In this document: piece by piece, positions 11,402 through 23,640 of the stretch
Position numbering within the stretch: position 1 is the first letter of the stretch
How the letters are laid out: each line of letters begins with the position of its first letter
Assembly: GCA_022497145.1 (NCBI GenBank)
Contig: MU385927.1
Location: 102,290-166,289, forward strand
Direction of reading: 5' to 3'
DNA: 64,000 bases
Source: Rostrohypoxylon terebratum
Lineage: Eukaryota; Ascomycota; Sordariomycetes; Xylariales; Hypoxylaceae
Position numbers and translations under genes: made by a program
The notes under the pieces: generated by a model
The model's input: only the letters and a program-made list of their open reading frames with translations
What the model was told of the DNA's origin: nothing
Databases searched by the model: none

Positions 11402-12020
11402 GATGATCAGGACCTGGTTGTCCCGTAGTCTGTAATTCCACACATTCAATATCGATTTAGTATGGATTAGGTGTCGCTTGCTAAGTACCTAGTAGACTAA
11501 AGGTCGACTCAACTAAATTTTGTATGAATGAATACCCGTTTGATGAAGAATATATGAAGTTGACGTCATTGAAGGCCGGAGTTATATGCCCTCTCTTCTA
11601 TTCCTCATACACCCGATTGGCGCAAATACTTTGCTAAATATGCGTCAAAACGCATTGCTGCATTTTCTCCTGAATTTGAACCAATAGTGGGTGCCCCTAT
11701 GTGAAAATCCTTGCGTTACTTAACTCCGGTATAACTTCAGTAAGTTCATATATATCGGCGTCTCCCGGCACCTGTCCCACGGAGATAATTCCAATTTAGA
11801 CGGCAACCATGTATTATCTGTCATGATGGGCTCCGTGGGCGACGGCACCTCGTAGCAGATTAAGAGAGCATAGCGTAGGTATATAAGTAGGAATTGTTCT
11901 CGTTCATATTACCGTAATTCGTAGAATATCAGTACAGACCGTCTTTCAGTTGTTGCCATTTCACCACCAGCAAAATCCAAAGCTTCAAATAATTCATGTC
12001 TTTTCTAGGGTCACAAAAAT
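11402..12020. promoter_or_regulatory. Divergent spacer between cupin and SDR
   Basis: AT-rich, no ORF. It must hold the promoters of the cupin (-) and the SDR (+), but no specific site can be named. Confidence 0.4.
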
Positions 12021-12982
12021 ATGTCTTACCAATGAACTATAATCGTCACAGGAGGTACAGTTAGCTTAGGCTATCACACAGCGCTTAAGATCGCAAAAGC
12101 CCATCCACAGTATCTCGTCGTAATCTCATCACGAACCGACCGGGAACACGCCGCAGCCACAATCAACAAAACACTCGGACAATCCAACACGATATACATC
12201 CCGCTTGACCTCTCAAACCTGCAAAAAGTGCGGGCTTATGCCGAAGACTGGGCAACGAAAGACTACCCGCCGATCCAAGCACTTGTCCTCAACGCCGGTC
12301 TTCAATTCCCAGGAGACTTGAGCAAAACAGTCGACGGCCTCGAATCCACTTTCGCCATCAACCACGTCGGCCACGCCCTGCTCTTCCACCTCTTATGTCC
12401 GCACCTCGCTCCTAATGCCCGCGTCGTCATCACCTCAAGCGGGACCCCGACCAAGTGACCGGCGGCATGCCGAAGCCGAACTACGTCAGCGCCGAGATAC
12501 TCGCGCACCCGACAGGCGCCTCGGTCGACGACCCGGGGCGGAAACGGTACGTCGAGAGCAAGCTCGCCAACATCCTCTGGGAGTACGCGCTCGACCGGCG
12601 GCTCAAGCAACGCGTGCCGGAGCGCGGGATCACGGTCACCTCGTTCGACCCCGGTCTCATGCCCGGCACGGGTCTCGCGCGCGAGGCCAGTGCGGTCAGC
12701 AGGTGTCTGTGGATTCACGTCTTGCCGAAGGTCATCCCGCTGCTGCGGGTGGCAATTTCCCCGAATATACACCGTCCGGAGGAATCCGGGGCCGCGCTGG
12801 CGAGACTGGCGATTGGAGAGGATGTCGAGGGCGTGAGTGGGAAGTACTTTGAGGGAGTCAAGGAGATTAGGAGTAGTAAGGATAGCTATGATGAGGTGAA
12901 GCAGGAGGACTTGTGGAAGTGGACGGTGGATTTCCTTGCGAAGGGGGTTGAGGAGAAGGAGCGCTTCGAGCAGTTCAAGTAG
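12021..12982 (+). pseudogene. Short-chain dehydrogenase/reductase, apparently broken
   Basis: The SDR fold is clear: a TIIVTGGTVSLG nucleotide-binding turn at 12036, LVLNAG at about 12283, RVVITSSG at about 12420, then in another frame RYVESKLANILWEYAL (catalytic YxxxK) at about 12547 and a C-terminal tail ending at 12982. Two lesions are visible. A TGA at 12033-12035 stands directly before TIIVTGG, in frame with the likely start ATG at 12021. At 12441-12450 the frame switches from 0 to 2 within GGGACCCCGACC, so the 5' half stops at 12458 while the 3' half (DPDQVTGGMPKPNY) is in the other frame. No splice pair bridges either point without removing conserved residues. It resembles fungal SDRs related to sterol or secondary-metabolite ketoreductases; the substrate is unknown. 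Sequencing errors at both sites remain possible. Confidence 0.7.
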
Positions 12983-13991
12983 ATTGTGCCTGGTTTGTTA
13001 TTCATTATAGCGCATCTTAGATATCCACCTCGATTTGTAGACTTGAATTTATGAGCGTTGACAACCTCGGTACCTAATAAGTTTCCATTTTGCTTTGAGG
13101 TATGTTTCTTTCTATCTCAAGCTGTCTAGTAGCGAACGGTTTCGCCGGTGTTGCATATGAGATCTTACCTCTTCCTTGATAGTAAAGTAAATGATCAGAA
13201 ACTTACCTACTTCATAATAGTGACTCCATGATCTGAAATCATTGCGCGATTATACGATGAATGTCGTGTTGTGATAACGGCTCATAGGTAACTCTTGCCA
13301 GTACGGACAATATGATCGATTATATATGCATCAATATGTAGACGATGATTTCCTCGGCCGAGTGATGAGTGGATTTGGTTTGCGACAACTTTTACCTTCT
13401 TAGCTGGCGTCAAAACGGGGAATAAATGCCGTGATCTTGATTTTTAATGTGATGCTAGCCCCAAGCTACGGGTCAGATAGCCCGACGTCAAAGTGGTTGG
13501 ATTGGGGATAAGGTGGAACATTCTCAGCTCACGATACTCGGCGACCAATCAATTGAAACAAAAAAATTAAGAGAATTGACTTGAACCGCGATATCAAGCG
13601 GAATGTTCCCTCATCAACTTGATCGTGCGTGTCGGCTGGCCATTCCGGGCTAGCTCATTGGGTCCCGAGGGCTATCAGACGATCACGCAATGTTATCGCT
13701 GAGCACGTCAGCGTGGCTTGCAGGGTCTCGTCGCAGCACCGCGCAAGCAATATGGAGAAAGCCCAAGTAAAAACGAGCACTAAGATGAGCTTTGGTGATC
13801 GATTGCGGATCTTGCGTCCGGCGAGTCGGCGTCATGCGAAATTCATTGGTTGAGACCGTTAGCTATTATAGCTATATGGTGAAAATAATTATGATACTTA
13901 AGGAGATGCGTCTCGGCGTACCGAACCCTTGGAAATGATCTTCGTGCACCTTCCGCTATCGTCTTCCTGAAGCGATTTACTAGGTCTCAAA
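12983..13991. other. Intergenic DNA
   Basis: AT-rich, no supported gene. The short frame at 13629-13853 has no domain and no intron-exon context. Confidence 0.45.
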
Positions 13992-15700
13992 ATGAGTGTT
14001 GAGAAGTCTTTTGAGCCTACGTTAAAGGCTAGTGACCATAGCGATGAAGAGGCCGCTCCTGTGAATGTCGATGAGTTGGCGGTGGCGGATTGGACTGAGG
14101 CAGAAGAGCGTGCCGTAAAGCGCAAGTAAGATATCAGCTCAATTCTTAAGAAAATATACCTGAGGAACTCTAACAATTCCCAGGCTCGATCTCATTCTGC
14201 TGCCCATCCTAGGCTTGGCGTTCTTCTCCTTGCAGATGGACAGAGGGAATATCTCGAATGCGCTGACGAGCACGATTACGCAAGATCTCAAGATTACCAC
14301 CAACCAGATCAATGTTGGGAGCAGTCTGTTGTCAACGGGAATTGTGCTTTTGGAAATTCCCTCAAATATCCTACTGCAACGTATAGGACCTCAAAAATGG
14401 CTATCATGCCAGATCTTGGCTTGGGGACTGGTGGCTACCTTCCAAAATTTCATCACCAATTATGGCGGATATCTTGCCACTCGTTTACTTCTGGGCTTGG
14501 TGGGTGCTGAATCTACACACCCGGACATTCTAGTAGGGAGCTAACGTTCAATACGCAGTGCGAAGCCGGCTTCATCCCCGGCGCCCTCTACACCATGTCG
14601 ACGTGGTACAAGAAATCCGAATCTAGCCTGCGCATCTCGATCTTCTTCCTCGGGAACCTAATCGCTTCCGCTACGACCTCCCTAATCGGCGCCGGCATCC
14701 TAAGCATGGGTAACCGGTACGGCATCGCAGGATGGCGGTGGCTCTTCATAGTCGAAGGCGCAATCACGATCGGCGTCGGCATCCTCTTCATCCTGTTCCT
14801 GCCGCCCAAAGTCGGCAACGGGTCCCCCCTGATCAGCTTCGGGCGGTGGTCCTACTTCAGCCGGCGGGAGTCGTACATCCTCGTGCGGCGCGTGCTCCTC
14901 GACGACCCCGCCAAGACCACGAACCACCTGCGCATCTCCGGCACCGATATCTGGACCACGGTGTGCAACCCGCGCATCTTGCTGCACATCGTCATCACGT
15001 TGACGAACATCACGCACGTGAGCGCCATCAGCACGTACGGGCCCTCCGTGATCAAGAGCCTGGGGTACGGGACCGTGCGCGCGAACGCGATGGCGAGCGT
15101 GGGCGCCTTCATCTCCGCCGTCGTCACCGTGATACTAGCCTGGGTGTGCGACACCACGAGACGGCGCGCGCCGTCCATGCTGATCTCGGCCGTGTGGAGT
15201 ATCATCGCGTTCGCCTGCTTGCGCGAGGCGTACAAGTGGGGTTCCGGACGCAAGTACGCGGCGGTGGTCTTCGCGATGTCGATGAATTCCACCGTTCACA
15301 TTCTGAACGTCGGGTGGTTGACGGTGAACTGCCGGAGGCCGCAGGAGAGGAGCGTTGCGATGGCGTAAGTTTTGTTCCCTTTCTCGCACACCTACCTCTA
15401 CCTGCTCATGTAACTGACTTTGATATCAGAATGATTGTGATGGGCGCCAATGCCGGCGGTATTGCTGGAAGCCAGATTTTCCGAACCCAAGACGCGCCGC
15501 TCTATCACACTGCTTTTACAGCATGTTTAGTGCTCGCCGCTGCGGTTGCTGTAGAGATCGTAGTTTTGAGCATTTGGTATCTAATTAGCAACAGAAATCT
15601 AGAGAAACACGGAGATGGCCAAGTAGTGACCGGAAAGACTGAGGAAACACCTGACGGGCACCAGGTAGAATTAGCAAAGAAGTGGAAGTGGACTTGGTAG
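13992..15700 (+). CDS. MFS permease, Dal5/allantoate-type anion:cation symporter
   Basis: Four exons, 13992-14125, 14184-14499, 14559-15364 and 15430-15700, with introns of 58, 59 and 65 nt, give 508 residues. The N-terminus is hydrophilic and acidic (WTEAEERAVKRKLDLILLPILGLAFF), followed by MDRGNISNA after TM1 and EAGFIPGALYTMSTWY after TM4, which is the signature of the anion:cation symporter family (Dal5, Tna1, vitamin and carboxylate transporters). GWRWLFIVEGAITIGVG marks TM6. About twelve hydrophobic segments are present. The protein sits in the plasma membrane and likely brings in a small organic acid, amide or vitamin; the substrate cannot be told. The central part of exon 3 (about 14750-15350) is far more GC-rich, about 70% in one counted 60-base block, than exons 1, 2 and 4. 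Confidence 0.92.
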
Positions 15701-16141
15701 ATACGCCTTAAACCATTCTCTAGTGTTGAATATAATGAATGGCAAGATGAACATCTCGACTAACAACCTTTCTATCTTGCGATAGTACGGATTTAGTATC
15801 ACACAGAATGGTCTCAAGTTAAGATGTAACTCGGGGCTTTTGTAGGATGTCGTCAGTACAGCTGTATCTATCTATTAGATCGAGGGCAGATCTAGAATTT
15901 CCTAAGAGTAGACGCTCGGACCCCTGGCAAACCTGCTTCGATGTTTGTGGGGTGTTCCGTGCTCTTTAGGTGTGTGTGGATCCTAGCTTTCAGTTCAGAC
16001 GGAGGCGGTGGACACGCACAGACGCACCAATCGGCAGCGTCTTCTACGACTTTGTCGAGAAAATATCACAGGATTTAGGACAACTCAATTTTCAGCGAAT
16101 TAGGATAGATGAAGCGAATATCTACCCACTCCAGTTCTCAG
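15701..16141. other. Intergenic DNA before tRNA
   Basis: No gene seen; 3' flank of the permease and 5' flank of tRNA-Ala. Confidence 0.5.
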
Positions 16142-16275
16142 GGGCTTGTGGTTTAGTGGTATAATACTCCCTTAGCATGATCAATCCAGTGATCTACAAG
16201 ATATCTCATGATAGCTTCGTGTCTAGGATTTGTCTGATATGGGAGTGGTCCGGGGTTCGATTCCCCGCGAGTCCA
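16142..16275 (+). tRNA. tRNA-Ala(AGC) with 62-nt intron
   Basis: The acceptor stem GGGCTTG pairs with CGAGTCC at the 3' end (two G:U pairs), followed by discriminator A at 16275. The D arm is TGGTTTAGTGGTATAATA, the anticodon stem CTCCC pairs with GGGAG, the loop TTAGCAT carries anticodon AGC, and the T arm is CCGGG-GTTCGAT-TCCCCG-like. An intron of 62 nt (16178-16239) interrupts the loop just 3' of A37, the canonical position for eukaryotic nuclear tRNA introns. The mature sequence matches the usual fungal tRNA-Ala CTCCCTTAGCATGGGAG core. A five-T run at 16308-16312 would terminate RNA polymerase III. Confidence 0.9.
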
Positions 16276-16279
16276 GCAA

Positions 16280-16323
16280 TAGAAGGTTAAATTCCTTCTA
16301 TACCACCTTTTTGTATTCTTTTT
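16280..16323 (+). terminator. Pol III terminator region with small hairpin
   Basis: Directly after the tRNA, TAGAAGG and CCTTCTA form a 7-bp hairpin (16280-16301). T5 runs follow at 16308-16312 and 16319-16323, the usual stop signal for RNA polymerase III. Confidence 0.6.
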
Positions 16324-17465
16324 CCTGAAAATTTTTATTCTTCTTTTGCTTTTTCTCCTTTTTAGTACTTTCGTCCTTAGTGAGCACCAATGCACCATAT
16401 CAAAGAAAGAGATCCCACCAATTAGGAACGTCAGTTTATCAGTCTATCTATTTACGTAGGTAAGCACCAAACTGTGTACTATGGCTTTGATTTTGAGCTC
16501 ATGTTTAAGAGTTTGTGAGATTTTAGTCAGAAGAGTCAACTACTTTCTTTCGCTTGCCACCCTACTAGTCTATTTCTGCTGCTCTCGTGCAAAACGATCT
16601 GAGGCATAGAGCCTGTGATTGCGGGTAGCGGGAGGCATTTTTGATTATTCCCGTGGTCGGACCCTTCTCTTCCCCATCTCGAGATCGTCAAATACCTAGC
16701 CATGGAAACGAGATTACTATTTACATAGCAAAGAGGCGGACGGAGTAGAGATCCATAAAAGGATGATGCTTAATAGAAATTATATCTATATCTTGGAGAT
16801 ATTCCATTACGATATTCAAGAATGCGAGTTCGTATTCGGATTTCGAGTTTTGAAGATGACGATGAAATTCAGGAGGTCTGGGTGAGAAGGTGAAAAGGTG
16901 AAAATGTTAGCGTTAGCAATGCTGGCATTGTAGCCATTGTAGCCACTTAATTCCAGCCACATTACGACGCTGCACCATATTTTCCCGTGGCTTGTCGCGC
17001 TCGTATTCGGGTTCAGGGGACTTATGGCATTGTTCCGGTAGTGGAAGTAACGGTCGAAGCTTTACCCCTGTCTCCGCTTTCTTCTAATGCAAGCATGTGC
17101 AGCTCAAGCAGTTTGGGGAGGTCTGATTGGCCAAAAACTAGTAAAAGCTTAAGTTAATTCTTGTATACTAGTATTATGATACAAAATTGGCCAAGAAATT
17201 GGAAGGGTCCTTACCTAGATTTCTGTGGGTCAAAAATCAATTGTCGATAAGGGACCAGACAGCCAGAAAATAATATTAACATAAAATGTCGGCGAAGACC
17301 CCTTTTGCATCTCATGCTTTTCTCGACAACCCAAACACCTACTTCGATTCTGATTCTTCAACCAACAATTCCACTCGTCAGTCCCTAATAGATCCTTTAT
17401 TAGTCCTTGTAATAGATCGCATTCTTTAATAATTGTCAATTATCTTTCTTTGTCAATCATTCAAC
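16324..17465. promoter_or_regulatory. Spacer upstream of ERG6
   Basis: No ORF with coding character. The last 120 bases before the ERG6 ATG are pyrimidine-rich, as in many fungal 5' leaders. No sterol-response motif could be assigned with confidence. Confidence 0.45.
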
Positions 17466-18759
17466 ATGCCGTCCAAGATCGCGCTCGAGAAGCAGGATAA
17501 GGCTCGCGATGCCGCCTTCAACAAGGCTATGCACGGGGATGCCGCCATGAACGCGGGAGGTTTCCGAGCTATGATCGGAAAGAGCGGCAAGGGCACCGAT
17601 GCGCAACAAGCTGCTGTTGACGAGTACTTCAAGCATTGGGATAACAAGGACGCCAAGGACGAGACTGAAGAGGACCGCGCCAAGCGCACCGCCGAATACG
17701 CTACCCTGACCAGACAGTATGTCGCACCCTTGATGATACTTTTCTATCATTTTTGTGCGCGTTTCTTACCATACTAACACTTTCTCTAGTTACTACAACC
17801 TCGCTACGGACCTGTACGAGTATGGTTGGGGCCAATCCTTCCATTTCTGCCGATACTCCATCGGTGAGACCTTCTACCAAGCCATTTCCCGACACGAACA
17901 CTACCTCGCACATCAAATTGGTATCAAGGAGGGAATGAAGGTCCTGGACGTCGGTTGCGGTGTTGGTGGTCCTGCTCGAGAGATTGCCAAGTTCACCGGT
18001 TGCCATGTGACCGGCTTGAACAATAACGACTACCAGATTCAGCGTGCCACTCACTACGCTGCTAAGGAGGGTCTGTCCAACCAAGTAGCGTTTGTTAAGG
18101 GTGACTTCATGGTGAGTCTGATCGCACCCCGCTGTGGATGGACCAGCACTACGTTCGCAGAATGCTAATTCAGTTGCCAATAGCAAATGGAATTCCCCGA
18201 TAACAGCTTTGATGCCGTTTATGCCATCGAAGCTACGGTGCACGCACCTAAGCTCGCTGGTGTTTACAGCGAAATCTTCCGCGTGTTGAAGCCCGGCGGT
18301 GTTTTCGGCGTGTACGAGTGGCTCATGACTGACGAGTACGACAACGACAACCTCGAACACCGCGAGATCCGTCTCGGAATTGAGCAGGGAGACGGTATCT
18401 CCAACATGGTAAAGATCGAAGAGGGCCTAGAGGCCATGAAGATTGCTGGCTTCCAGCTGTTGCACCATGAGGACCTAGCTGACCGCCCCGATCCTATCCC
18501 CTGGTACTGGCCACTCGCTGGCAAGTGGAAGTACATGCAATCGATATTCGACACTTTTACCATTGCACGCATGACCTGGTGGGGTCGTCTGCTGGCCCAC
18601 AACTTCGCTGGCGCTCTAGAGCTTACCGGCCTGGCCCCTCCTGGAACCAAAAAGACGGCAGACAGCTTGGCCCGTGCTGGCGATTGTCTAGTCGCTGGTG
18701 GAGAGAAGCATCTCTTCACGCCGATGTACCTGATGGTTGGCAAGAAGCCTGAGCAATGA
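17466..18759 (+). CDS. erg6: Sterol 24-C-methyltransferase (ergosterol pathway)
   Basis: Three exons, 17466-17716, 17790-18111 and 18184-18759, give 382 residues, the normal length. The enzyme transfers a methyl group from S-adenosylmethionine to C-24 of zymosterol or lanosterol-type side chains, on the endoplasmic reticulum and lipid droplets. The sterol-binding signature YEYGWGQSFHF is at residues 93-103, SAM motif I VLDVGCGVGG begins at 135, and NNNDYQIQRA and the EATVHAPKL block (motif II region) follow. The C-terminal SMT domain holds WYWPLAGKW and TPMYLMVGKK. All junctions are canonical GT..AG and frames close exactly. The neighbour PDB1 is unrelated in pathway. No lesion is visible, so this should be a working housekeeping gene. 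Confidence 0.97.
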
Positions 18760-19758
18760 TCTCACTCCACGGAGATGTATTAAAGGAGATGAGCAATGTG
18801 CTTATAAGCATAGTAATGAGTCAAGACGCAACGTCAATGTCCTCTAAAATTAATAATACCAAACAAATGAAAGTGTCTTAGAAGGCCGAATCTAGGATAA
18901 TAGAGCCATGGCTCCGACTTCTCTGTATATATAAGAGATAGGGGCATACTACTGGCCACACTTGATAGCCTTTTATATATATGGCGCTAAAATCATTGAA
19001 ATAGAATAATATGGAAATAACCTTGTGCTCCCTGTGGGTGGTGCTGAAAGCGAGTAAAAGGAAAACGGCAACCAAGTCAGCTTAGATGAAAATGCCAGAA
19101 ATAGACCCATACGGATTACCCCCAACGGAGAAATCCCCAATCGACGTCCGAGATAATAAAGATATGTACTATGTAAGTACCTAACAATTAGGTAAGCGCC
19201 CATCAAGGTAGAAATCTTCAGAGTAGAAAAAGGCACGTACCAGAGCTGCAAAAACAGATTAACGTTTATACCAGGTAAAGTTATCCTTGTGAATGTATCG
19301 CCAAATTGAACGATTCAATTGGCAACTGACAATTAATAGAGAAAGTGCGGTGGCTATATGTATTAGAGGAGCGCACTTCAAAATTCATGGGATGGAGATT
19401 CCAAGGCTCCGATATTATATATCATATCGGAAGGGTAGTCCGCTAATCCCGATATGGTTTAGCCAATTCTTACCCTCAACAAGCTGTTCCTATTCCATCC
19501 GAAAAAAAAAGTTGGGAGACAACCGCGAATTGATGGTAACTCCAAAAAAAAGGCTGACGGAGAAAATCGCTCTTTAACCCTTCTTGTAATCAAACACCGT
19601 CATCCGTCACCAAAATCCGCAAACCGCCAACCGCAAATCGGAAACCCAACCAACTTCTTGTAAGTTGGACGTTTGGCTCCAATTGGATTTTGTCGGTTTC
19701 TTTTTCTCCTACCTAACCCCTCCTCCAACCTCCAACTCAAGCCCTCACTAAGGTCAAG
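18760..19758. promoter_or_regulatory. Intergenic region between ERG6 and PDB1
   Basis: The first part holds the ERG6 3' end. The last 120 bases are CT-rich and form the probable PDB1 leader. No additional gene is seen; the 94-codon frame at 19293-19577 looks like chance. Confidence 0.45.
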
Positions 19759-20965
19759 ATGTCGCGATATCTCCGCCCGGCAGCTCGCCTAGCTGCTTCT
19801 GCTCGCACCGCCACAGCTCCCCGAGCTCTTAACAGATTCGCACCTACTTCCTTCGCCATCTCCCAGCGAAGGACATTCGCCGATGTCAAGGGAACGAAAG
19901 ATTACACTGTCCGTGAGGCACTCAACGAGGCCATGGCTGAGGAGCTCGAAGCAAATGACAAGGTCTTCATTCTCGGCGAAGAGGTCGCCCAGTACAACGG
20001 AGCATACAAAGTTACAAAAGGTTTATTAGATCGTTTCGGCGACAAGAGAGTCATTGACACGCCGATTACGGAGAGTGGTTTCTGTGGTTTGGCCATCGGT
20101 GCTGCCCTAAGTGGTCTACATCCTATTGTGAGTAGAATGGCAAACGGACCAAGAGTCAGATCAGAAAGAAGAATAGTGGATTAATCAGATATGCAACCTA
20201 TAGTGCGAGTTCATGACGTTCAACTTCGCCATGCAAGCCATCGATCAGATCGTCAACAGCGCCGGCAAGACCCTATACATGTCCGGTGGTATTCAGCCCT
20301 GTAACATCACATTCCGTGGACCCAACGGTTTCGCCGCTGGTGTCGGTGCTCAACACTCCCAAGATTACAGTGCCTGGTACGGCTCGATTCCCGGTTTGAA
20401 GGTCGTTTCCCCATGGTCTGCTGAGGATGCCAAGGGTCTGTTGAAGGCTGCTATCCGCGATCCTAACCCCGTTGTTGTGCTCGAAAACGAACTTATGTAC
20501 GGTCAAACTTTCCCCATGTCCGAGGCTGCGCAGAGGGACGACTTCGTTCTTCCTTTCGGCAAGGCCAAGATCGAGCGCCAAGGCAAGGATCTTACCATTG
20601 TTTCTCTCTCGCGTACCGTTGGTCAGTGCTTAGTTGCAGCTGAGGGGCTCAAGAAGAAGTACGGTGTGGATGCTGAGGTCATCAACCTACGATCCATCAA
20701 GCCTCTCGACATTGAGAGCATTGTTCAATCCGTTAAGAAGACCCACCGACTCATCTCGGTTGAGTCTGGTTTCCCCTTCGCCGGTATGGGTGCTGAGATT
20801 CTCGCTACTACCATGGAGTACGCCTTCGACTACTTGGATGCCCCCGCGCAACGAATCACCGGTGCTGAGGTCCCTACCCCCTACGCCCAAGGCCTTGAGC
20901 AGATGAGTTTCCCGACTGAGCAATTGATCGAGGATTTCGCCGCGAAGGTGCTACGTGTTAAATGA
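19759..20965 (+). CDS. pdb1: Pyruvate dehydrogenase E1 component, beta subunit (mitochondrial)
   Basis: Two exons, 19759-20127 and 20204-20965, with a 76-nt intron in phase 0, give 376 residues. The N-terminal 35-40 residues are rich in Arg, Ala and Ser without acids (MSRYLRPAARLAASARTATAPRAL), a mitochondrial presequence ending near QRRTFADVKG. The transketolase pyrimidine-binding domain follows with VREALNEAMAEEL, VFILGEEVAQYNGAYKVTKGL and TPITESGFCGLAIGAAL. The C-terminal transketolase domain holds VVLENELMYGQTFPM and ESGFPFAGMGAEI. With E1-alpha the protein forms the thiamine diphosphate-dependent decarboxylase that feeds acetyl-CoA to the TCA cycle. Length and motifs are complete; no lesion. 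Confidence 0.97.
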
Positions 20966-23640
20966 TGAATAGGGTATTGTCAATATATATAGAGGGGGAG
21001 TTACAGGCATGACATGAGCAATGTACAATATTAATCATTTACTACCTGGTACTTGTGATGACTGGATTAGGTCTACGGTGTCTCGAAGACGGCGGAGTGA
21101 ATTACCACGACGAGAAAAAGAATTACATTTGATTCAACACAATGCACTCTTCCCTCATGCTTCTTAACGTGTCATGCAGATCCTTCGCCATTTCAACCGT
21201 CACAATTCGGGAGTAGTTCATATGTGCGTTCCAATTCTCAGAGGCGCTAGCGCAAGAGTTAGGGCATTCGATTATGCGGTTGGACCCGAGTAGTGCAACC
21301 TTCTCGGTCAGGAAAGGTAAAATGGGCATGTAACTGCTCATGCAATTGTTGCGTGTATCTAAAGGGAGAGATGCCAGCCGGGGGGGTTTATATTTGATGC
21401 ACTACTAGACGGGAAGACAGGAACCAGGAGCCGGGCGCGTGGATTGGACCGAAGCTGCACGACCGGAGTACCATCCATGCAACGTCCATGTTTTCAGCGT
21501 ATTTGACTTGCATGCTAGGCCAACCGAAAACACCTGATAACATTCAAAGGTGGTAGGATCCCGTGTGGGCTAGGGACAATGCTCGTCCTGATATTTTTTT
21601 TCCCTTTTATTCCTCCTGTTTCTGCAGTCGCAAAGTAGGTAGAGAGGAGATGGTAGAGTTGACCTGGCCGGCAGGGCAGGGAGGGTTCGAACTCCCAGAC
21701 GTATTTGAGCCAACCGGGTTTGCGAAAAATTGGGACCAGCCTAAGCCAAGGTGAGTGCGATATATGGAGGGATATACGTAACTTAGTCTACATGTGTCAT
21801 AGTACGTGCGATGTAGGGTACGTATAGGCGCATTTTATCATCTATATCCATTCGTGGACAGTATGTATTAAATCGCTTGATCGACGTCCCAAATATGCTA
21901 ACCCAACAGCATGGGTACCGCCGTCGTTGGCGCGTTGGAGATAAAAAAAAAAGAGAGCTAACCATGCACGACCCAGGAAAACCCCAAGAACCCGAGACGG
22001 GATGTCAGCATTTTGGCAGCGCGGGTAGATGCTTCTTCTCCTGACTAATTTACCACACAGCCCTGAAGCACCCAGTAGATCGGCTCATGCTATTTTCTTG
22101 TTGAAGCAAGAAAGGGATCGGGGGACGGGAGTGGGAAGTTATCGACTGATCATACATGGATGATATGTATGTGATATGTAACATACACAGAAAGTTAACC
22201 AGAAAATCAGGTCAGAACAGGTCAGTCAGCCCTCGATAAGGCTTATTCCGACCGCGCATCTTCTTTTTCTGTCTTGCCGTCTTGGCCTATATTATAATTC
22301 GTTCCCTCTTCGATCTTTCCTCGTCGCCTACATAATACCTAACCATACATAACCATATGCCACCTTACATATAACGGTACCGAAAGACAGGTAGATTTTC
22401 CCGCCACAGCGGTACCCTAAGATGTATAGTTTACCCCTATTCTAATTTAGGAAAATAAAAAGGGAATGGATTGGTGGTGGAGTAAAAAGGAAGTGATTTA
22501 AGGTTATACAAGTTTTATACGCGGTAAATGAGCATTTGACATTTGGCAACCACGACACCTTTTTCACCGCTGACCGCCATTGATCGAAAAAAAAAGAATT
22601 GAAAGTCAAAAAAAAAAAAAATAGCACCAGTCTACAAGAGGGTAGAGGCAGAAAGTTAGAGCAAGTACAATACAACAGGCACAGCAAGCACAACAAGCAC
22701 CGGCAAAGCACCTGGCATCGTACTTGCATCTTTGCGGTTCGTCTTGGATCCACTCATCCACCCACTCATCCACCCACCTATCCATTCCATCCATTCCATC
22801 CCATCCATCTATCCATCTATCCACCTGCACCTATCCATCCCGTCTTGCCCGTCTTGCCCGTCCACCCCGTCCCATCATCCACATCTACATCCACATCCAC
22901 CGCGACTGTCCGCCCAGCAATTTTGTGCGACTGGGAATCGAAATTTTGGGGCCATCTTGGGGCCATTGCCATTCCCGGGTTGACACCCTAGAAATCTGGA
23001 AATACCCCGCCGCTGTGGGCTTACCTACTATGTAGTAGTAGTAGGACCTTTGGATCCGTTGTCGATTTCTCAGATTCCTACTTGTTACACTCATTTACTT
23101 TTTCTTACTTATCCTTACTTTACCACCTTCCATACCTTACACTTACCTTACATACCTCACTTACCTTACCTTTATACTACCTAGCTTCTTGGTTCCTTTG
23201 CCTAGTCTCACCATCCTGCCGTACTCTCATAGTATAGCGAATCTCATCCCAGTCTTCGACTTAACTTCGATTGTCGATAGTCACAAACCTGGGGGCCTTG
23301 TTGGCAGGGAATAAATCGTCTATTTATTTTATTTCGGATCTTTCCATAGGCGACAGTTTCCTATATTGCCTTTGGAACGAGCATTCCCAAAGTGTGTATT
23401 TTATTTATCTCCTATTTTATAGTCATACCATTAGCTACGCGCGCTTCCGCCTGGTTCTACCTTGTTGCCTATTTTTTTTTAATTAAAACGTCCTCATATC
23501 ATCGTGTGGTCGTATTACCATAATATCTCCCCTCCCTCCCGCCCGTCTGACACCTCCCAGCTGAGGCGAAAGTCATAATCCATAACGTAACCCCTCCAAA
23601 ATCCGGCTGACCCAAAGGATTCATTAGTGCAAAAATCCCG
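20966..23640. other. 2.7-kb gap with CATC microsatellite
   Basis: No supported gene. A degenerate CATC/CCAC tetranucleotide repeat runs from about 22750 to 22870, and poly-A tracts lie near 22580-22620. Overlapping open frames in this part are by-products of the repeat. From 23100 the sequence is CT-rich and probably belongs to the promoter or leader of the methyltransferase gene. Confidence 0.5.
22750..22870. repeat. (CATC)n-type degenerate microsatellite
   Basis: About 120 bases of imperfect CATC, CATT and CACC units on the + strand, giving several long but meaningless frames. Confidence 0.8.

Noticed and set aside
14732..15700. 322-codon frame overlapping the permease
   Set aside because: An Arg/His-rich reading of the GC-rich exon in the wrong frame; the permease frame has all transporter motifs.
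21640..21710. tRNA-like B-box GGTTCGAACTCC
   Set aside because: No pairing acceptor stem, no anticodon arm and a poor A-box; a chance match.
22442..22991. Several frames of 70-130 codons on both strands
   Set aside because: They arise from the CATC microsatellite and poly-A tracts and give repetitive Pro/Ser/His or Trp/Asp strings.
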